A DNA stretch of 64,000 bases from a virus. The translations under genes were made by a program, and so were the position numbers. Below the pieces are notes generated by a model. It was not told the origin of the DNA. It searched no databases and saw nothing but the letters and a program-made list of their open reading frames with translations. Positions within the stretch are counted from its first letter, which is position 1; each line of letters starts with the position of its first letter. The stretch is taken from positions 1-64,000 of IMG/VR virus record IMGVR_UViG_3300025000_000053; one strand, written 5' to 3'. Below are positions 6,737 to 16,140 of this stretch, piece by piece.

Positions 6737-7764
6737 TTAAATTTAACCTCCTTTTTAATTAAATTAATCTCATTCTTTTTTACACCATAATCTTTTCCTA
6801 AGCTATTATAATACAAATTTATCTTATTGACAAAAGGATTTAATTCTTCGAATAGGTTTTTATAAAACCATGGTTTTTTATCTTTATCTGAAAATATATT
6901 AATAACGACATTTCCTATTACACCTGATTGAATATAAAATTTTAATACATTAATAAACCCACACCCACATACTGCTGTATATATTTTATTACTTTTTTCT
7001 TTATCAAATACATTATAATATAAACCTAAAACATCAAATACACCTTCAGCTATATTCACAGTAATAGTTTTAGGTGAGAGTAAATCAATAGTATTAGGAA
7101 TCGAATAAAACTTTCTAGTATTATCTAGATTTTTATATATGCTGTATTTAAAGTACCTTTTATATTTTCCACTGGTATCTCTAAATACAATGTGTTCATT
7201 CTTAGCTGATAAGAATCCTACATATTTATTATGTAATAAACTGGCTTGTTCTTTATTAGTTGTTATGGTTTTAATATTATTATGTCTAAGAAATTCTCCA
7301 AAATTGAATACTACTTTTAATTTAATAAATTCCTCTTCAGTAATATTTATACCAAGTCTATTCTCAATATATTCTTTCTTCTCTTTCACTAATTCTTTTA
7401 ATACTGATAGTGGTATTTTAAAATCAAAAATATTATTTTTTATACCCAATGTCTTATTAATTTTTCCTATAGTTTCTTTATTATAAGATAATAATTTACT
7501 ATTAATCTGTAAATCATTAATCCTAAATGTTCTCAATATAGATGGAGTCATAACACCTGATATATCACATAAGAAACAATGGAAAATAATGGGTGTATTT
7601 GTGTTCAATTCAATTTTTATAAAGAAGTGAGCACTTGTGCTATTCTTTATACTATCACCACAAAAAGGACAACGAATCACTATTTGTGATTCGTTGACAC
7701 TTTTCGAAGAATGCACACTAAGTAATTTATTTCTTATTTTTAATTTAAAAGAATAATTATCCAT
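6733..7764 (-). CDS. DnaG-type DNA primase (T4 gp61-like role)
   Basis: The enzyme would synthesise RNA primers for lagging-strand replication. The N-terminus carries a CHC2-type zinc finger: CPFC at 32-35 and H62/C63/C66 (FHCFLC). A TOPRIM domain follows, with the invariant Glu in AEGVFD (239-244), a cysteine-rich loop (CGCGF, 266-270), the acidic pair in SDKDK (292-296) and a final GKDYG motif (323-327). Length 343 aa is close to phage primases that lack the helicase-binding extension. It starts at ATG after AAGAGG and lies immediately downstream of a 512-aa unknown gene in the leftward replication block. Confidence 0.9.
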   Translation of the reverse strand: MDNYSFKLKIRNKLLSVHSSKSVNESQIVIRCPFCGDSIKNSTSAHFFIKIELNTNTPIIFHCFLCDISGVMTPSILRTFRINDLQINSKLLSYNKETIGKINKTLGIKNNIFDFKIPLSVLKELVKEKKEYIENRLGINITEEEFIKLKVVFNFGEFLRHNNIKTITTNKEQASLLHNKYVGFLSAKNEHIVFRDTSGKYKRYFKYSIYKNLDNTRKFYSIPNTIDLLSPKTITVNIAEGVFDVLGLYYNVFDKEKSNKIYTAVCGCGFINVLKFYIQSGVIGNVVINIFSDKDKKPWFYKNLFEELNPFVNKINLYYNSLGKDYGVKKNEINLIKKEVKFK

Positions 7765-7776
7765 ATAAAAAACCTC

Positions 7777-9315
7777 TTATAGTTGATTTAAGAAACTTAA
7801 GAATTCATCAGACACAACATCTTGGTTGATTTCAAGTTTTTCACCAAGTTTATCTAGATGATCATAATCAACAATAGTAAATGTTGAATTTAAAATAGTT
7901 GATAATAAATTTAAAATCAAATTAGATTTCTTTATTTCTTCAAGAGTTGAATATTTGTCTTGTATCAATGATTGATACAATGGTGTTTCTTCTAATTTAT
8001 TTAAAAATTTTGTGTTTTGAATAGTACGAGTATTTAAACGACCCTCAATATTTCCACTTATAATTTGCGGAAGATACAAACCACCCTGAATTTGTAATCT
8101 TCTCTTCAGCAATATAACAAGAATTATATATTGCTTTCTTGTTAACAAATTTAAATCTCTATATCCACCAAAATATTTGGCATAGAAATAATGAACCAAT
8201 TGTTTTTGAAATTTATTTTTCTTATGAAATTTCTTATAGAAAGTAATTTCATCTTTAGTAATCTTAACACCAATTTTTTTCTTAATTTTTTTAATTGTGC
8301 TTTTGATATTTACTTCAGATAATATTATCAATGATTCATCTATTTTATTAGAGTTCATTTCAAACTTATCTAAACCACTTAAACCATCTTCACCACTTTT
8401 ATCCGCACTTAATTCAACGAGATTAACTTTATAGTTTTTCTTAATAACAAAATAAAGTTGTTTCTCTAATATAAAAGAATTAAAATTAACAATGTTTTTA
8501 TTAAAAACATATTTAAACATAGTTTCAGTTATGATATTCTTTTTCAATAAACTGTTAAGATAAATTAATGGATCAACACCAAATATTTCTTGTTGTTCCC
8601 ACATTGGTTTATTGGAGGATAAATTCTTATTTATTTTAGCTGATACTGTCACCATTAATTTATTATAAATATTAATACCGTTACCATACAATTCAAATAA
8701 ACCTTTATAAAAAGTATAAATGTAATCAACATCTTTCTTAATGTTATTCACATTAATATATTGAAATACTACTGGAATCATTATTTTAATAGACATCGAA
8801 ATCATCATCATTATCTTGGCATGTTCATTCGTTATCTCTAATGACTCACTATACTTCTTTTTATCATTACTAGTCAAATCAATATAATAATTATCTTCAA
8901 CCATTTTGATAATCTTTTCTTTCATACTATCAGTAAATAATATACCATATAAAAGTTTAATAAAAGTTTTAGGTTTTTTAACAGGTTTAGTTTTATCATC
9001 AATAAAATATTTGAGTTTAAAGTATGACATTAATAATTCATTATTAGTATCATAAAATTTAATAAAATAATTCAAATAATGAATTATACCTTTTTCATTC
9101 TTAATTATACCATTTTCATTTTTTTTATTGGTATTATTAAGTTGATTAACATATGATTCTTTCTTAATAATAAAAACATTCAATGTACTGGCACTATCTT
9201 TTTTAAATATTTTATCAAATGGGATTATTATTAATTTCCCATCACACTTGATGATATTATCTTCTTCTTCGGGCTCCCATTCATCTACTCTTATTAAGTC
9301 GGTAACACAATCCAT
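7777..9315 (-). CDS. Hypothetical protein, 512 aa, in replication block
   Basis: ATG start after GGGGGTGGG. It is a large soluble protein with an acidic N-terminus (DEWEPEEEDN, residues 11-20), a helical middle (Met/Ile-rich near residue 170), a basic patch around residues 345-380 (KKKIGVKITKDE, YKKFHKKNKFQKQ) and a helical C-terminus. I find no Walker, zinc or nuclease motif. The basic central patch and its position directly before the primase suggest a nucleic-acid role such as helicase loading, but this is inference from context. Confidence 0.7.
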   Translation of the reverse strand: MDCVTDLIRVDEWEPEEEDNIIKCDGKLIIIPFDKIFKKDSASTLNVFIIKKESYVNQLNNTNKKNENGIIKNEKGIIHYLNYFIKFYDTNNELLMSYFKLKYFIDDKTKPVKKPKTFIKLLYGILFTDSMKEKIIKMVEDNYYIDLTSNDKKKYSESLEITNEHAKIMMMISMSIKIMIPVVFQYINVNNIKKDVDYIYTFYKGLFELYGNGINIYNKLMVTVSAKINKNLSSNKPMWEQQEIFGVDPLIYLNSLLKKNIITETMFKYVFNKNIVNFNSFILEKQLYFVIKKNYKVNLVELSADKSGEDGLSGLDKFEMNSNKIDESLIILSEVNIKSTIKKIKKKIGVKITKDEITFYKKFHKKNKFQKQLVHYFYAKYFGGYRDLNLLTRKQYIILVILLKRRLQIQGGLYLPQIISGNIEGRLNTRTIQNTKFLNKLEETPLYQSLIQDKYSTLEEIKKSNLILNLLSTILNSTFTIVDYDHLDKLGEKLEINQDVVSDEFLSFLNQL

Positions 9316-9381
9316 TATTAATATCCCACCCCCTAAAAAATACTCTCCGCTTCTGATATGTATTCTCTATTTCTATATTAA

Positions 9382-9392
9382 TATAATATATA
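9382..9392 (-). promoter_or_regulatory. Candidate promoter box TATATATTATA (minus)
   Basis: Read on minus this is TATATATTATA, about 67 nt upstream of the ATG at 9315, in the 117-bp gap before the stop of the next gene. Confidence 0.35.
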
Positions 9393-9432
9393 ATTCATTT
9401 TATCTTATAATATATAGTTTAGGATGGGATAT

Positions 9433-10206
9433 CTATATTTTAGATTTTGTTACATTGGATTTCTTAGCCTTAATTTTACTTATAGGTTTAATTTTATTAA
9501 TAGCTGATTTTTTTACTCCTGATATTTTATCAATAACATTTTTAATCTTACTTTCATTTTTTTTCTTTTCTATAGTTTCTTTCTTACGTTTAATTTCATT
9601 ATTAGCATTCTTTATCTCAATCTTGATTTGATTAATATCACGAATAGACTTATTCAAATCACCTTTATTTAATTTTTTAGAATGAGAATTAAGATAAGAT
9701 TTTGATAAATATTTATTTCTATTTATTAATATATGAAAACCAATAAAATATATTGATTTTTCAAAACTTATAATTTCTCCTGGATTTCTTATTACAGGAT
9801 TATTTTTAATAACATCATTACCAAATTTATTACTAAGAAAATCAATTAATAAATCAAACTGATTAAAAGCATATGCAAAAGTAAAAGTAAAACTTGGTGA
9901 ATTTGAAAAGAATCTAACAAAATAATGGTCTATTGTTACCTCTCTTTTAAAATCTTCATCTTCCATAGTAAATGATACTACTACATCATATGAGTTATTT
10001 CTTTCAGATTCACTATGTAAAATAAAATGAAGAAGATAATCGTCTTTATCTCTATAAATAGTTGGTTCATTAATTTTTTTATTCTTTATTAATGAATAGT
10101 ATCTTCTATTAAGGTCATCCTTAATAAGTTGTCTATTCGGAATTGCATTACTACCTTTACCCATGGGATTGTCGATAAAATCTTTTAATGTCTGTAGTAT
10201 GAACAA
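9433..10206 (-). CDS. Hypothetical protein, 257 aa, basic C-terminal coil
   Basis: TTG start 8 nt after GGGGGT; no other start fits. The N-terminal 180 residues look globular (NPMGKGSNAIPNRQLIKDDL near residues 13-32, then a beta-rich section VTIDHYFVRFFS). From residue 185 on it is a highly charged helix of Lys/Asn/Ile (IKNANNEIKRKKETIEKKK) and a Lys-rich tail, probably coiled coil and nucleic-acid or capsid binding. The 'GKGSNAIPNRQ' segment looks conserved but I cannot name it. It lies between the chaperonin and the 512-aa protein. Confidence 0.7.
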   Translation of the reverse strand: MFILQTLKDFIDNPMGKGSNAIPNRQLIKDDLNRRYYSLIKNKKINEPTIYRDKDDYLLHFILHSESERNNSYDVVVSFTMEDEDFKREVTIDHYFVRFFSNSPSFTFTFAYAFNQFDLLIDFLSNKFGNDVIKNNPVIRNPGEIISFEKSIYFIGFHILINRNKYLSKSYLNSHSKKLNKGDLNKSIRDINQIKIEIKNANNEIKRKKETIEKKKNESKIKNVIDKISGVKKSAINKIKPISKIKAKKSNVTKSKI

Positions 10207-10248
10207 AAGATAATACCCCCTAAGTTAGTAATTTATAAAATCTTATCT

Positions 10249-10277
10249 AGGAATGGTTGCTATTAACAACCATTCCT
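10249..10277 (-). terminator. Hairpin after chaperonin gene, probable terminator or processing site
   Basis: AGGAATGGTTG (10249-10259) pairs perfectly with CAACCATTCCT (10267-10277). The U-run on the minus side is displaced, so it may be a stabilising or weak termination hairpin. Confidence 0.5.
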
Positions 10278-10292
10278 TTAATACTTATATTT

Positions 10293-11969
10293 CTAATGTT
10301 CCCTGTTAGTAATCATAATAGATATATATTGGTTACTGGATAGCAATAAAGATATTATAGATGTTGCAGCTTTTAAAATTTCAACATCCGTTTGACAAGA
10401 ATTAATAATATCTTTAGATAAACACTCATTAACCAAATCCCAACAAATCTTTCCACTAATACATGACTCAATTAATAAGTCAATTGAAAAATTAGCTTTA
10501 CCCTTAAATTTATTATCCATCACTTTACTGAATACTTCAACAAAAGCTTTTCTTAATAATTTTAAAAACCTTTTTTCAGTATCATTAAAATCAGTACACT
10601 CATTTAATAATTCATCTATTACAATCGGTATAATTAAATTACCACCAATATTATATCCATATTTAAATGCTGATTCACATGCTTTTACAGCATCTTCAAC
10701 CAAATCATAATTAGCAGTTTTTTCTAATGAAGAGTTACCACCAACATTTATTACTCCCATTTTACAAGAAAGTTTAGATACTCTTTGTTTTAAGTCATAA
10801 ATTTGACTATTAACAATATTTAAATTTTGATTAGTTTCTTCAACTTCTTTAAGTTTAGCAAGAGCATCATTTAAATATATATCATATGTGGTTTGTTTTA
10901 AAGAATTAAAACCTTTAATAACAGTTGCTTTACTTCCAATTGAAATTTTATCAACTTGCCCAATAAAATATTTGAAATAATCATCTTCTTTATTTTCTAA
11001 ATCAAATAAAGTATTTTCACCAATTAACATACCACCAGTCAACATACAAAAATCATTATAAAATAATTGTTGTAAATTATTAAATAATCCAACCCTTGTA
11101 TAAACAGTTCTACTAGTTCCAGTTGATCTAAATTCTATATTTGCTGTTTGAGAAATAAATTTTAATAACATTTGGTCATAATGTGGAGCTATTACAACAA
11201 CCCTTCTATCAGTTTTAATACCTAAATCAATTACTTTAGATATAATTTTATCAAAATGTGTTTTTTCAAGTTTATGATCAAACATAACGATTAAGGGATT
11301 TTCAATTTCACATATTCCATTTTCATTTTCAGCATATATACTATCTAAATAAGTTATATTAGCTTTATAACCTTCAATAATCTCACATGAAGTTATATTT
11401 GTTTTTGAAGGAGAAAATTCAATACTTGGATTTTTTGTTTCTTTATATATTGTATGGATTATATCTGACAGGGTATTATCACCATTAGTTGAAATCATTG
11501 CCAATTGATAGATCTCTTGATAATCATTATCCTTGGTAATTTTAACCGAAGATTGTAATATTTTATCTGTAATCATTTTAACACAAACAGATAAAATGTT
11601 AATAAAATCCCTAGGTCTTATTTTTTTTAATTCTGTATCTGAATCTAAAAGATTCAATATTGAATTGGCAGCAACTATTGATGATGAACTACCATCACCA
11701 ACTTTAATTACAACTTGTGATGCTATATTGATTAATAATTGTTTAATATTATTATCAATATTATTATCAGAATTGATATTTTTTAATATTTGCCAACCAT
11801 CTTTAGTAATATGCATTTCTCCGAATTTCTCGATTATTGTATTAGACCCATATGGTCCTAAACTTTTTTGTACAGCAGATGAAACTTTATCAAAAATCAT
11901 ATGAATACGTTGTTTAAAATCATCTTCACTAATAATATTCCAATTATTTGTTTCCTCAAAAGTAACCAT
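10293..11969 (-). CDS. Phage chaperonin, GroEL/Cpn60-like
   Basis: This is an ATP-dependent folding chaperonin subunit, probably acting on phage virion proteins. An ATG at 11987 overlaps the ribosome binding site (GGAGGTAGG), so I use the ATG at 11969, giving 558 aa, close to GroEL (about 548). Family signatures: LGPYGSN at 37-43 (nucleotide-binding P loop region), ITKDGWQIL at 54-62 and VGDGSSSSIVAA at 90-101, matching the GDGTTT catalytic loop with Ser for Thr; a C-terminal equatorial segment has GGNLIIPIV and later SCISGKICWDLVN. The middle (apical) part is poorly conserved. No GroES gene is visible nearby. Chaperonins are known from several giant phages. Confidence 0.85.
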   Translation of the reverse strand: MVTFEETNNWNIISEDDFKQRIHMIFDKVSSAVQKSLGPYGSNTIIEKFGEMHITKDGWQILKNINSDNNIDNNIKQLLINIASQVVIKVGDGSSSSIVAANSILNLLDSDTELKKIRPRDFINILSVCVKMITDKILQSSVKITKDNDYQEIYQLAMISTNGDNTLSDIIHTIYKETKNPSIEFSPSKTNITSCEIIEGYKANITYLDSIYAENENGICEIENPLIVMFDHKLEKTHFDKIISKVIDLGIKTDRRVVVIAPHYDQMLLKFISQTANIEFRSTGTSRTVYTRVGLFNNLQQLFYNDFCMLTGGMLIGENTLFDLENKEDDYFKYFIGQVDKISIGSKATVIKGFNSLKQTTYDIYLNDALAKLKEVEETNQNLNIVNSQIYDLKQRVSKLSCKMGVINVGGNSSLEKTANYDLVEDAVKACESAFKYGYNIGGNLIIPIVIDELLNECTDFNDTEKRFLKLLRKAFVEVFSKVMDNKFKGKANFSIDLLIESCISGKICWDLVNECLSKDIINSCQTDVEILKAATSIISLLLSSNQYISIMITNREH

Positions 11970-12048
11970 AACTTTTCCTACCTCCATTTTTATTCTTTTA
12001 GTCTTTAGAAATATGTTGTTTGTGTAGTTGTTTTTAATATTTTAGGGT

Positions 12049-12735
12049 CTATTTAAAATTATAAGGTGAAAATGTTGCAAATTTAAATATTTTTTCCATT
12101 ATAGAATCCTCTACATTAAATCTAGGTATAAGTATATTCTTTTCATCTAAAGTAAAATTATAACCGTAGTTCGCTACAATTATATTAGTATATTCAGATT
12201 TATTTAATTCTAATATAATACCTACATCTAAAATATTTCTAAGGATATAAGTAGTAACTCCTGATAATTTACTGATAACATTAAATAAATTTCCAGTAAT
12301 ATAATTAATTTTTTCCATATCCTTAAATTGAGTTTGTATATCTATATGAACTCTTTTATCATATTTATCTGTATGAATATAAATTTTTTCAGTAAACTTT
12401 TGTTTTAACATTACATGAATACTAGAACTTATTATCAAAGGTTCAGACAATATATACATATCATCATATTTATAAAATATATCATTTAACGATTTTTTAT
12501 AATCAAATTCTTTTTTAGATAGTTGATGAAATATATTTACTTTTCTACGCTGAATACAAAATTTAAGTAAATCAATCATATTTAATTTATCTATTAATGA
12601 AAAGTTAATAAAATTATCATACACATTTCTATATGTAGTTCTCATTTGATGTAAAATAAAAGGATAAGGGTTTTTAATAACTTCATCATAACAAATAAAA
12701 ATTATTTCTGGTCTTTTAACAAACTCGGTACTCAT
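12049..12735 (-). CDS. Hypothetical protein, 228 aa
   Basis: An ATG at 12744 sits within the ribosome binding site (AAGGATG), so the ATG at 12735 is taken (MSTEFVKRPEIIFICYDE). The protein is soluble, mixed alpha/beta, with a basic patch (CIQRRKVNIFHQLSKK, about residue 64) and a beta-rich middle (EKIYIHTDKYDKRVHIDIQT). The C-terminus ends KFATFSPYNFK. No motif is recognised. It lies between the chaperonin and a possible ssDNA-binding protein and is followed by the chaperonin gene with a 79-nt gap. Confidence 0.7.
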   Translation of the reverse strand: MSTEFVKRPEIIFICYDEVIKNPYPFILHQMRTTYRNVYDNFINFSLIDKLNMIDLLKFCIQRRKVNIFHQLSKKEFDYKKSLNDIFYKYDDMYILSEPLIISSSIHVMLKQKFTEKIYIHTDKYDKRVHIDIQTQFKDMEKINYITGNLFNVISKLSGVTTYILRNILDVGIILELNKSEYTNIIVANYGYNFTLDEKNILIPRFNVEDSIMEKIFKFATFSPYNFK

Positions 12736-12761
12736 TTTAATCATCCTTTTTATCTTAAAAT

Positions 12762-12800
12762 ATAAAAAAAGAATATAATGAAAAAATCATTATATTCTTT
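12762..12800 (-). terminator. Leftward terminator
   Basis: AAAGAATATAATGA (12768-12781) pairs with TCATTATATTCTTT (12787-12800); on minus a T7 run follows. It ends the PolB-C to 12809 group. Confidence 0.8.
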
Positions 12801-12808
12801 TAATAATT

Positions 12809-13588
12809 TTACATAAATTGATCAATACTTTCTAAGTTTTCTATATTACTAATGTCATTAGTTTCATTATTTGGTGGTGTAGAATTACTGTTAGAAAAGA
12901 CATTGCTTTGTTTTCCATAAGTGCGTCCTTCAATCCCATGTTTCTTTCCAATACCTTCAAGATATTTCATAGAAGCATCTCTATATCCTTTATCTGCATA
13001 CCTAATGGAATGTGCAGCTCCATTTGATATAGAGTCTCTACTACTTTTTAACAATTTCATAAAAGTAAGTAATTCAGAATGAAGACCAGAAGTAATCTCA
13101 AAGGTTCCTTCCTCTTCATTATAATCATCAACCCTATAAGACCTGTTAAATTCATAACAGATACTCATCTCAGGTTTTTTTGTTTCTTCATTTAGATTTT
13201 TATATATACCAACATATGGTCTATTACTACCAATTTTGTTATTTCCTGTTGCAATAACAAATAAAGAACTTGCACCAACAGGAACACCAATAGATTTAAT
13301 TTTATTGTCTTTAAGGGCAGGAAGAAGTATTTCTACAAAATCATTAATAAGAATTGTTACTTTTTCAGCTGTAAGTGCTGTTGAAACAGTTGTTTCATAA
13401 TCAAATACTTTAGACTCAGTCTGTTTATTTTTATCTAAAGCTGGATTTATTTTAATAGAAATGAATTCATTCCAGAATCCAAATGACAAAGCAGATGGAT
13501 CAAATCCCTCTTTATTTCTAAATTGAATACTTCTAGTATTAACATTAACAACATTTTTTGAATTATTTTGGGAATTGTTAGTAAACAT
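12809..13588 (-). CDS. Possible single-stranded DNA-binding protein, 259 aa
   Basis: ATG start after GGAGG. The body (residues 20-190) is beta-rich with a FGFWNEFISIKINP segment and repeated short strands, ending in a helix. The last 40 residues are polar and low-complexity (Ser/Asn/Thr) and finish in an acidic tip IENLESIDQFM, the layout of SSB proteins that recruit partners by an acidic C-terminus with a terminal aromatic. It lies two genes downstream of the PolB C-terminal half. The call is inferred from layout and context; there is no clear OB-fold motif. Confidence 0.4.
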   Translation of the reverse strand: MFTNNSQNNSKNVVNVNTRSIQFRNKEGFDPSALSFGFWNEFISIKINPALDKNKQTESKVFDYETTVSTALTAEKVTILINDFVEILLPALKDNKIKSIGVPVGASSLFVIATGNNKIGSNRPYVGIYKNLNEETKKPEMSICYEFNRSYRVDDYNEEEGTFEITSGLHSELLTFMKLLKSSRDSISNGAAHSIRYADKGYRDASMKYLEGIGKKHGIEGRTYGKQSNVFSNSNSTPPNNETNDISNIENLESIDQFM

Positions 13589-13641
13589 GTTTTAACCTCC
13601 AATAATTTTATTTATAATAAAGTTCATTATGTTTTTAATTA

Positions 13642-14055
13642 TTAATTTATGATAAAATGTTTAAGCCAGTTACTTTCTTTAGGGTTTCTTAATAAATTAT
13701 TAATAATTGAATATATTGTATATTTCCTACCATTTTTATTAACTCTTTCAAAAGTAAAAATATCTTCATTAGAAAAATCCGGAGTTTTACCAAAAAATCT
13801 ATATATTTCTTTTAAAAATCTTTTTGCTTTCTTTTTTAATAATAAAAATTCTTTACGTGAACAACTAGAACCTAATGTACTTTTTTTTCTATTACCCTGT
13901 AAAACAATAGTTTTAGCCAATTTATATATAAATTGGCTCAGTCTTTTTTTCATATTATTAAAAACATCAACTAAACCATTTGAAAATTTTATTAATACTT
14001 CTTTGAGACTATTAGTAACCTCATTTAATACTTTTGAATCAATATTTAATTTCAT
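13642..14055 (-). CDS. Hypothetical basic protein, 137 aa
   Basis: ATG start after AGGAGG. It is helical and strongly basic (NNMKKRLSQFIYKLAKT; QGNRKKSTLGSSCSRKEF), and its C-terminal section ERVNKNGRKYTIYSIINNL may be a small DNA-binding domain. It lies 12 nt downstream of the PolB C-terminal half and upstream of the possible SSB, so a replication role is plausible. I do not recognise it. Confidence 0.65.
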   Translation of the reverse strand: MKLNIDSKVLNEVTNSLKEVLIKFSNGLVDVFNNMKKRLSQFIYKLAKTIVLQGNRKKSTLGSSCSRKEFLLLKKKAKRFLKEIYRFFGKTPDFSNEDIFTFERVNKNGRKYTIYSIINNLLRNPKESNWLKHFIIN

Positions 14056-14067
14056 ATTATTATCCTC

Positions 14068-15936
14068 CTATATACGAAGTATATTACTATAGTATTCATC
14101 TTCAGTTGTTTTAATAGTTGCAATACCCAAACTATCTAATACCCCATGGAACGTAGATAAGTTATTATTAATAATAGTATTATAATCAATAAACGGTATA
14201 ATCCAATTTGGTATTTTAGGTACATTTCTAGGTAAACCTATAACTTTAACTCCTTTCTCTTTTATTTTCTTATCACTATTATTATATATATTTTCAATAA
14301 TTCTTTCATATATTTCAGGTTCAGATTGTTTTATTCTTTCAATAGAATCTTCATCCATATTAACTTTAATGATGTCAATATGTTCAGGTAATTCTATTGC
14401 ATTATCAGGATAGGTATAATTCCATGCTATTACAGCTCGAACACCCATTTCTCTTAATGGATCTTTGTATGCTCCTAATTCTTTTACTAATTTAGGAATT
14501 AAGAAATCTTTTTGTCCTGATTCTAATGATACTCTAATCATATTTTCTAATTTTTCTAATTCTTTTAAAATATTTGAAATATTAATTTCTTCCGTTGATA
14601 ATAATTGTTCTTTAATAAGATTTTTAAAGAATTTTTCTGTTGCTTCTTTAGTTGATGATTTAACAAAATCTAAACCCTTAATATCAACTTTTTCAGGATA
14701 TATCTCATCACCTTCTCTTAATCTAACACTACTTATATACCTTTTCTTTTTTTGTGTTAGAATAATTCTAGAGAATAAAAATTCATTTTTCATATTTATT
14801 TTATGTCTATATCTTTTAGGTATATTGGCATCTTTTGTATACTTCTTTAAAACGTTAGTAATCATATTAGTTATTATATAAGCTAATATATTAATAGATA
14901 TAAATTTTAATTCAGTTTTATCCCTATTTATTAACTTATCATTAACATTAATAATATCATGTCTAATAAATTTAACCCATTTATCAATAGTCATTATTGT
15001 AGAGTCTGTATCTGAACCAACTACAGTTTTTCTTTCATCATATTTCAATCGTTTTATTCTATTATATGGAGAAAAATTAAAGAAAACAAACTCTTTATAT
15101 AATTTCCATAGTAATTCTAAATCATCTTTTACATTTTTAGGTATTTCATTGGGATTTTTAAATGTATCAATACTTTCTATAATATAAGATAACATATTTC
15201 TTATTTTTCTTAATTTTGAAAATTTAAGTAAGTTATTCTTATAATAAATTCTATTAATATCTTTTTGACTTAAAGTTGATAAATAATTTAAAATAAAATA
15301 ATTGTATTCTTCTTTATAGTTAAAGAATTTTTTCTTTAAATATTTCATTAATTGTTTTAAACTAATATTTTCTAAAAAGTTATCATTAAAATTTCTTTTT
15401 TCTTTAATAACATTAGATAAGAAAAACATACATTCTTCTAAATTATTAAATGGAGCGTTATTTTCTAAAAAAGTTTCAAAACCCATCTCAGCTGTACTAA
15501 TTAAAGATTGGCCGGAACTTGTGATCGCACTTGCAATATATAGATTATAAAAATTTGATGTAGAGGTTCCACTTGCTCCATAAAACGAATTTGCTGCCGT
15601 TTTCTCATTTCCTTGTAATCTATCAAAAGTACCATATTCATAATCATCTTTTTTATACTTTTTTAATTGATTTTTATATTCTTTCCTTAAAGACATAAAG
15701 TTTTCTAACATAACAGCCGCTGGATTTAATGACTCATCCTGATTTTTAAAAAATACACCAAAACCAGAAACTATAGGTTTAGTTTTTTTAACCCAATCAT
15801 AAACTGATATTAAATCAACATTAATAGATTTATGAATATAGTTATTATGAAGAATAGCTTTAGGATTGATTATATTTTTATCTATTATTTTATCTAAAAC
15901 TTTCGATATTTGTTTATCTGTTAATTCAGGATACAT
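14068..15936 (-). CDS. DNA polymerase family B, C-terminal half (palm/fingers/thumb)
   Basis: This gene encodes the motif B and motif C part of a replicative family-B polymerase. Motif B is KTAANSFYG at 112-120 (Kx3NSxYG). Motif C is GSDTDS at 307-312, the YxDTDS site holding catalytic aspartates. An unusually long segment of about 185 residues separates B and C. The C-terminal 200 residues would be the thumb. The exonuclease domain and motif A are absent and sit in the gene pair 51095-54007, about 35 kb away, so the polymerase must assemble from two chains. The frame is open upstream of this ATG to about 16005 behind a perfect AAGGAGG, but without a standard start codon there. Confidence 0.85.
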   Translation of the reverse strand: MYPELTDKQISKVLDKIIDKNIINPKAILHNNYIHKSINVDLISVYDWVKKTKPIVSGFGVFFKNQDESLNPAAVMLENFMSLRKEYKNQLKKYKKDDYEYGTFDRLQGNEKTAANSFYGASGTSTSNFYNLYIASAITSSGQSLISTAEMGFETFLENNAPFNNLEECMFFLSNVIKEKRNFNDNFLENISLKQLMKYLKKKFFNYKEEYNYFILNYLSTLSQKDINRIYYKNNLLKFSKLRKIRNMLSYIIESIDTFKNPNEIPKNVKDDLELLWKLYKEFVFFNFSPYNRIKRLKYDERKTVVGSDTDSTIMTIDKWVKFIRHDIINVNDKLINRDKTELKFISINILAYIITNMITNVLKKYTKDANIPKRYRHKINMKNEFLFSRIILTQKKKRYISSVRLREGDEIYPEKVDIKGLDFVKSSTKEATEKFFKNLIKEQLLSTEEINISNILKELEKLENMIRVSLESGQKDFLIPKLVKELGAYKDPLREMGVRAVIAWNYTYPDNAIELPEHIDIIKVNMDEDSIERIKQSEPEIYERIIENIYNNSDKKIKEKGVKVIGLPRNVPKIPNWIIPFIDYNTIINNNLSTFHGVLDSLGIATIKTTEDEYYSNILRI

Positions 15937-16013
15937 TCGTTTAAATATTTCTATATTATTATCTTTCCAATCTTTTATAAATAAACTTTTATCTATTTTA
16001 GATATATTAATAA

Positions 16014-16020
16014 CCTCCTT
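16014..16020 (-). promoter_or_regulatory. Strong ribosome binding site without a matching standard start
   Basis: On minus this is AAGGAGG. At the ideal distance the in-frame codons are ATT (16011) and ATA (16005), continuing in frame for about 20 codons (INISKIDKSLFIKDW) to the ATG at 15936. Either the polymerase half uses a rare ATT/ATA start or translation begins at 15936. Confidence 0.5.
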
Positions 16021-16140
16021 ATCATAAATTTTAATAAAGAATTAATATTTTGTTATTTGAATTCTTATTTTTTATTTTAATTGAAAAATTGCCTATAGAA
16101 CAATTAATTAAAAAATTGACATTGAAAGGTTGTGTTGTTT

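Noticed and set aside
9248-9631. Long hydrophobic plus-strand frame opposite the genes at 9315-10206 (and similar frames at 7139, 11533, 13649, 14465)
   Set aside because: They are antisense shadows of AT-rich leftward genes, with no ribosome binding site and unnatural hydrophobic composition.
16014-16020. Trans-splicing or intein at the polymerase split
   Set aside because: No intron core blocks lie next to 16020 or 51095, and no intein block A/G motifs end or begin the half-chains.
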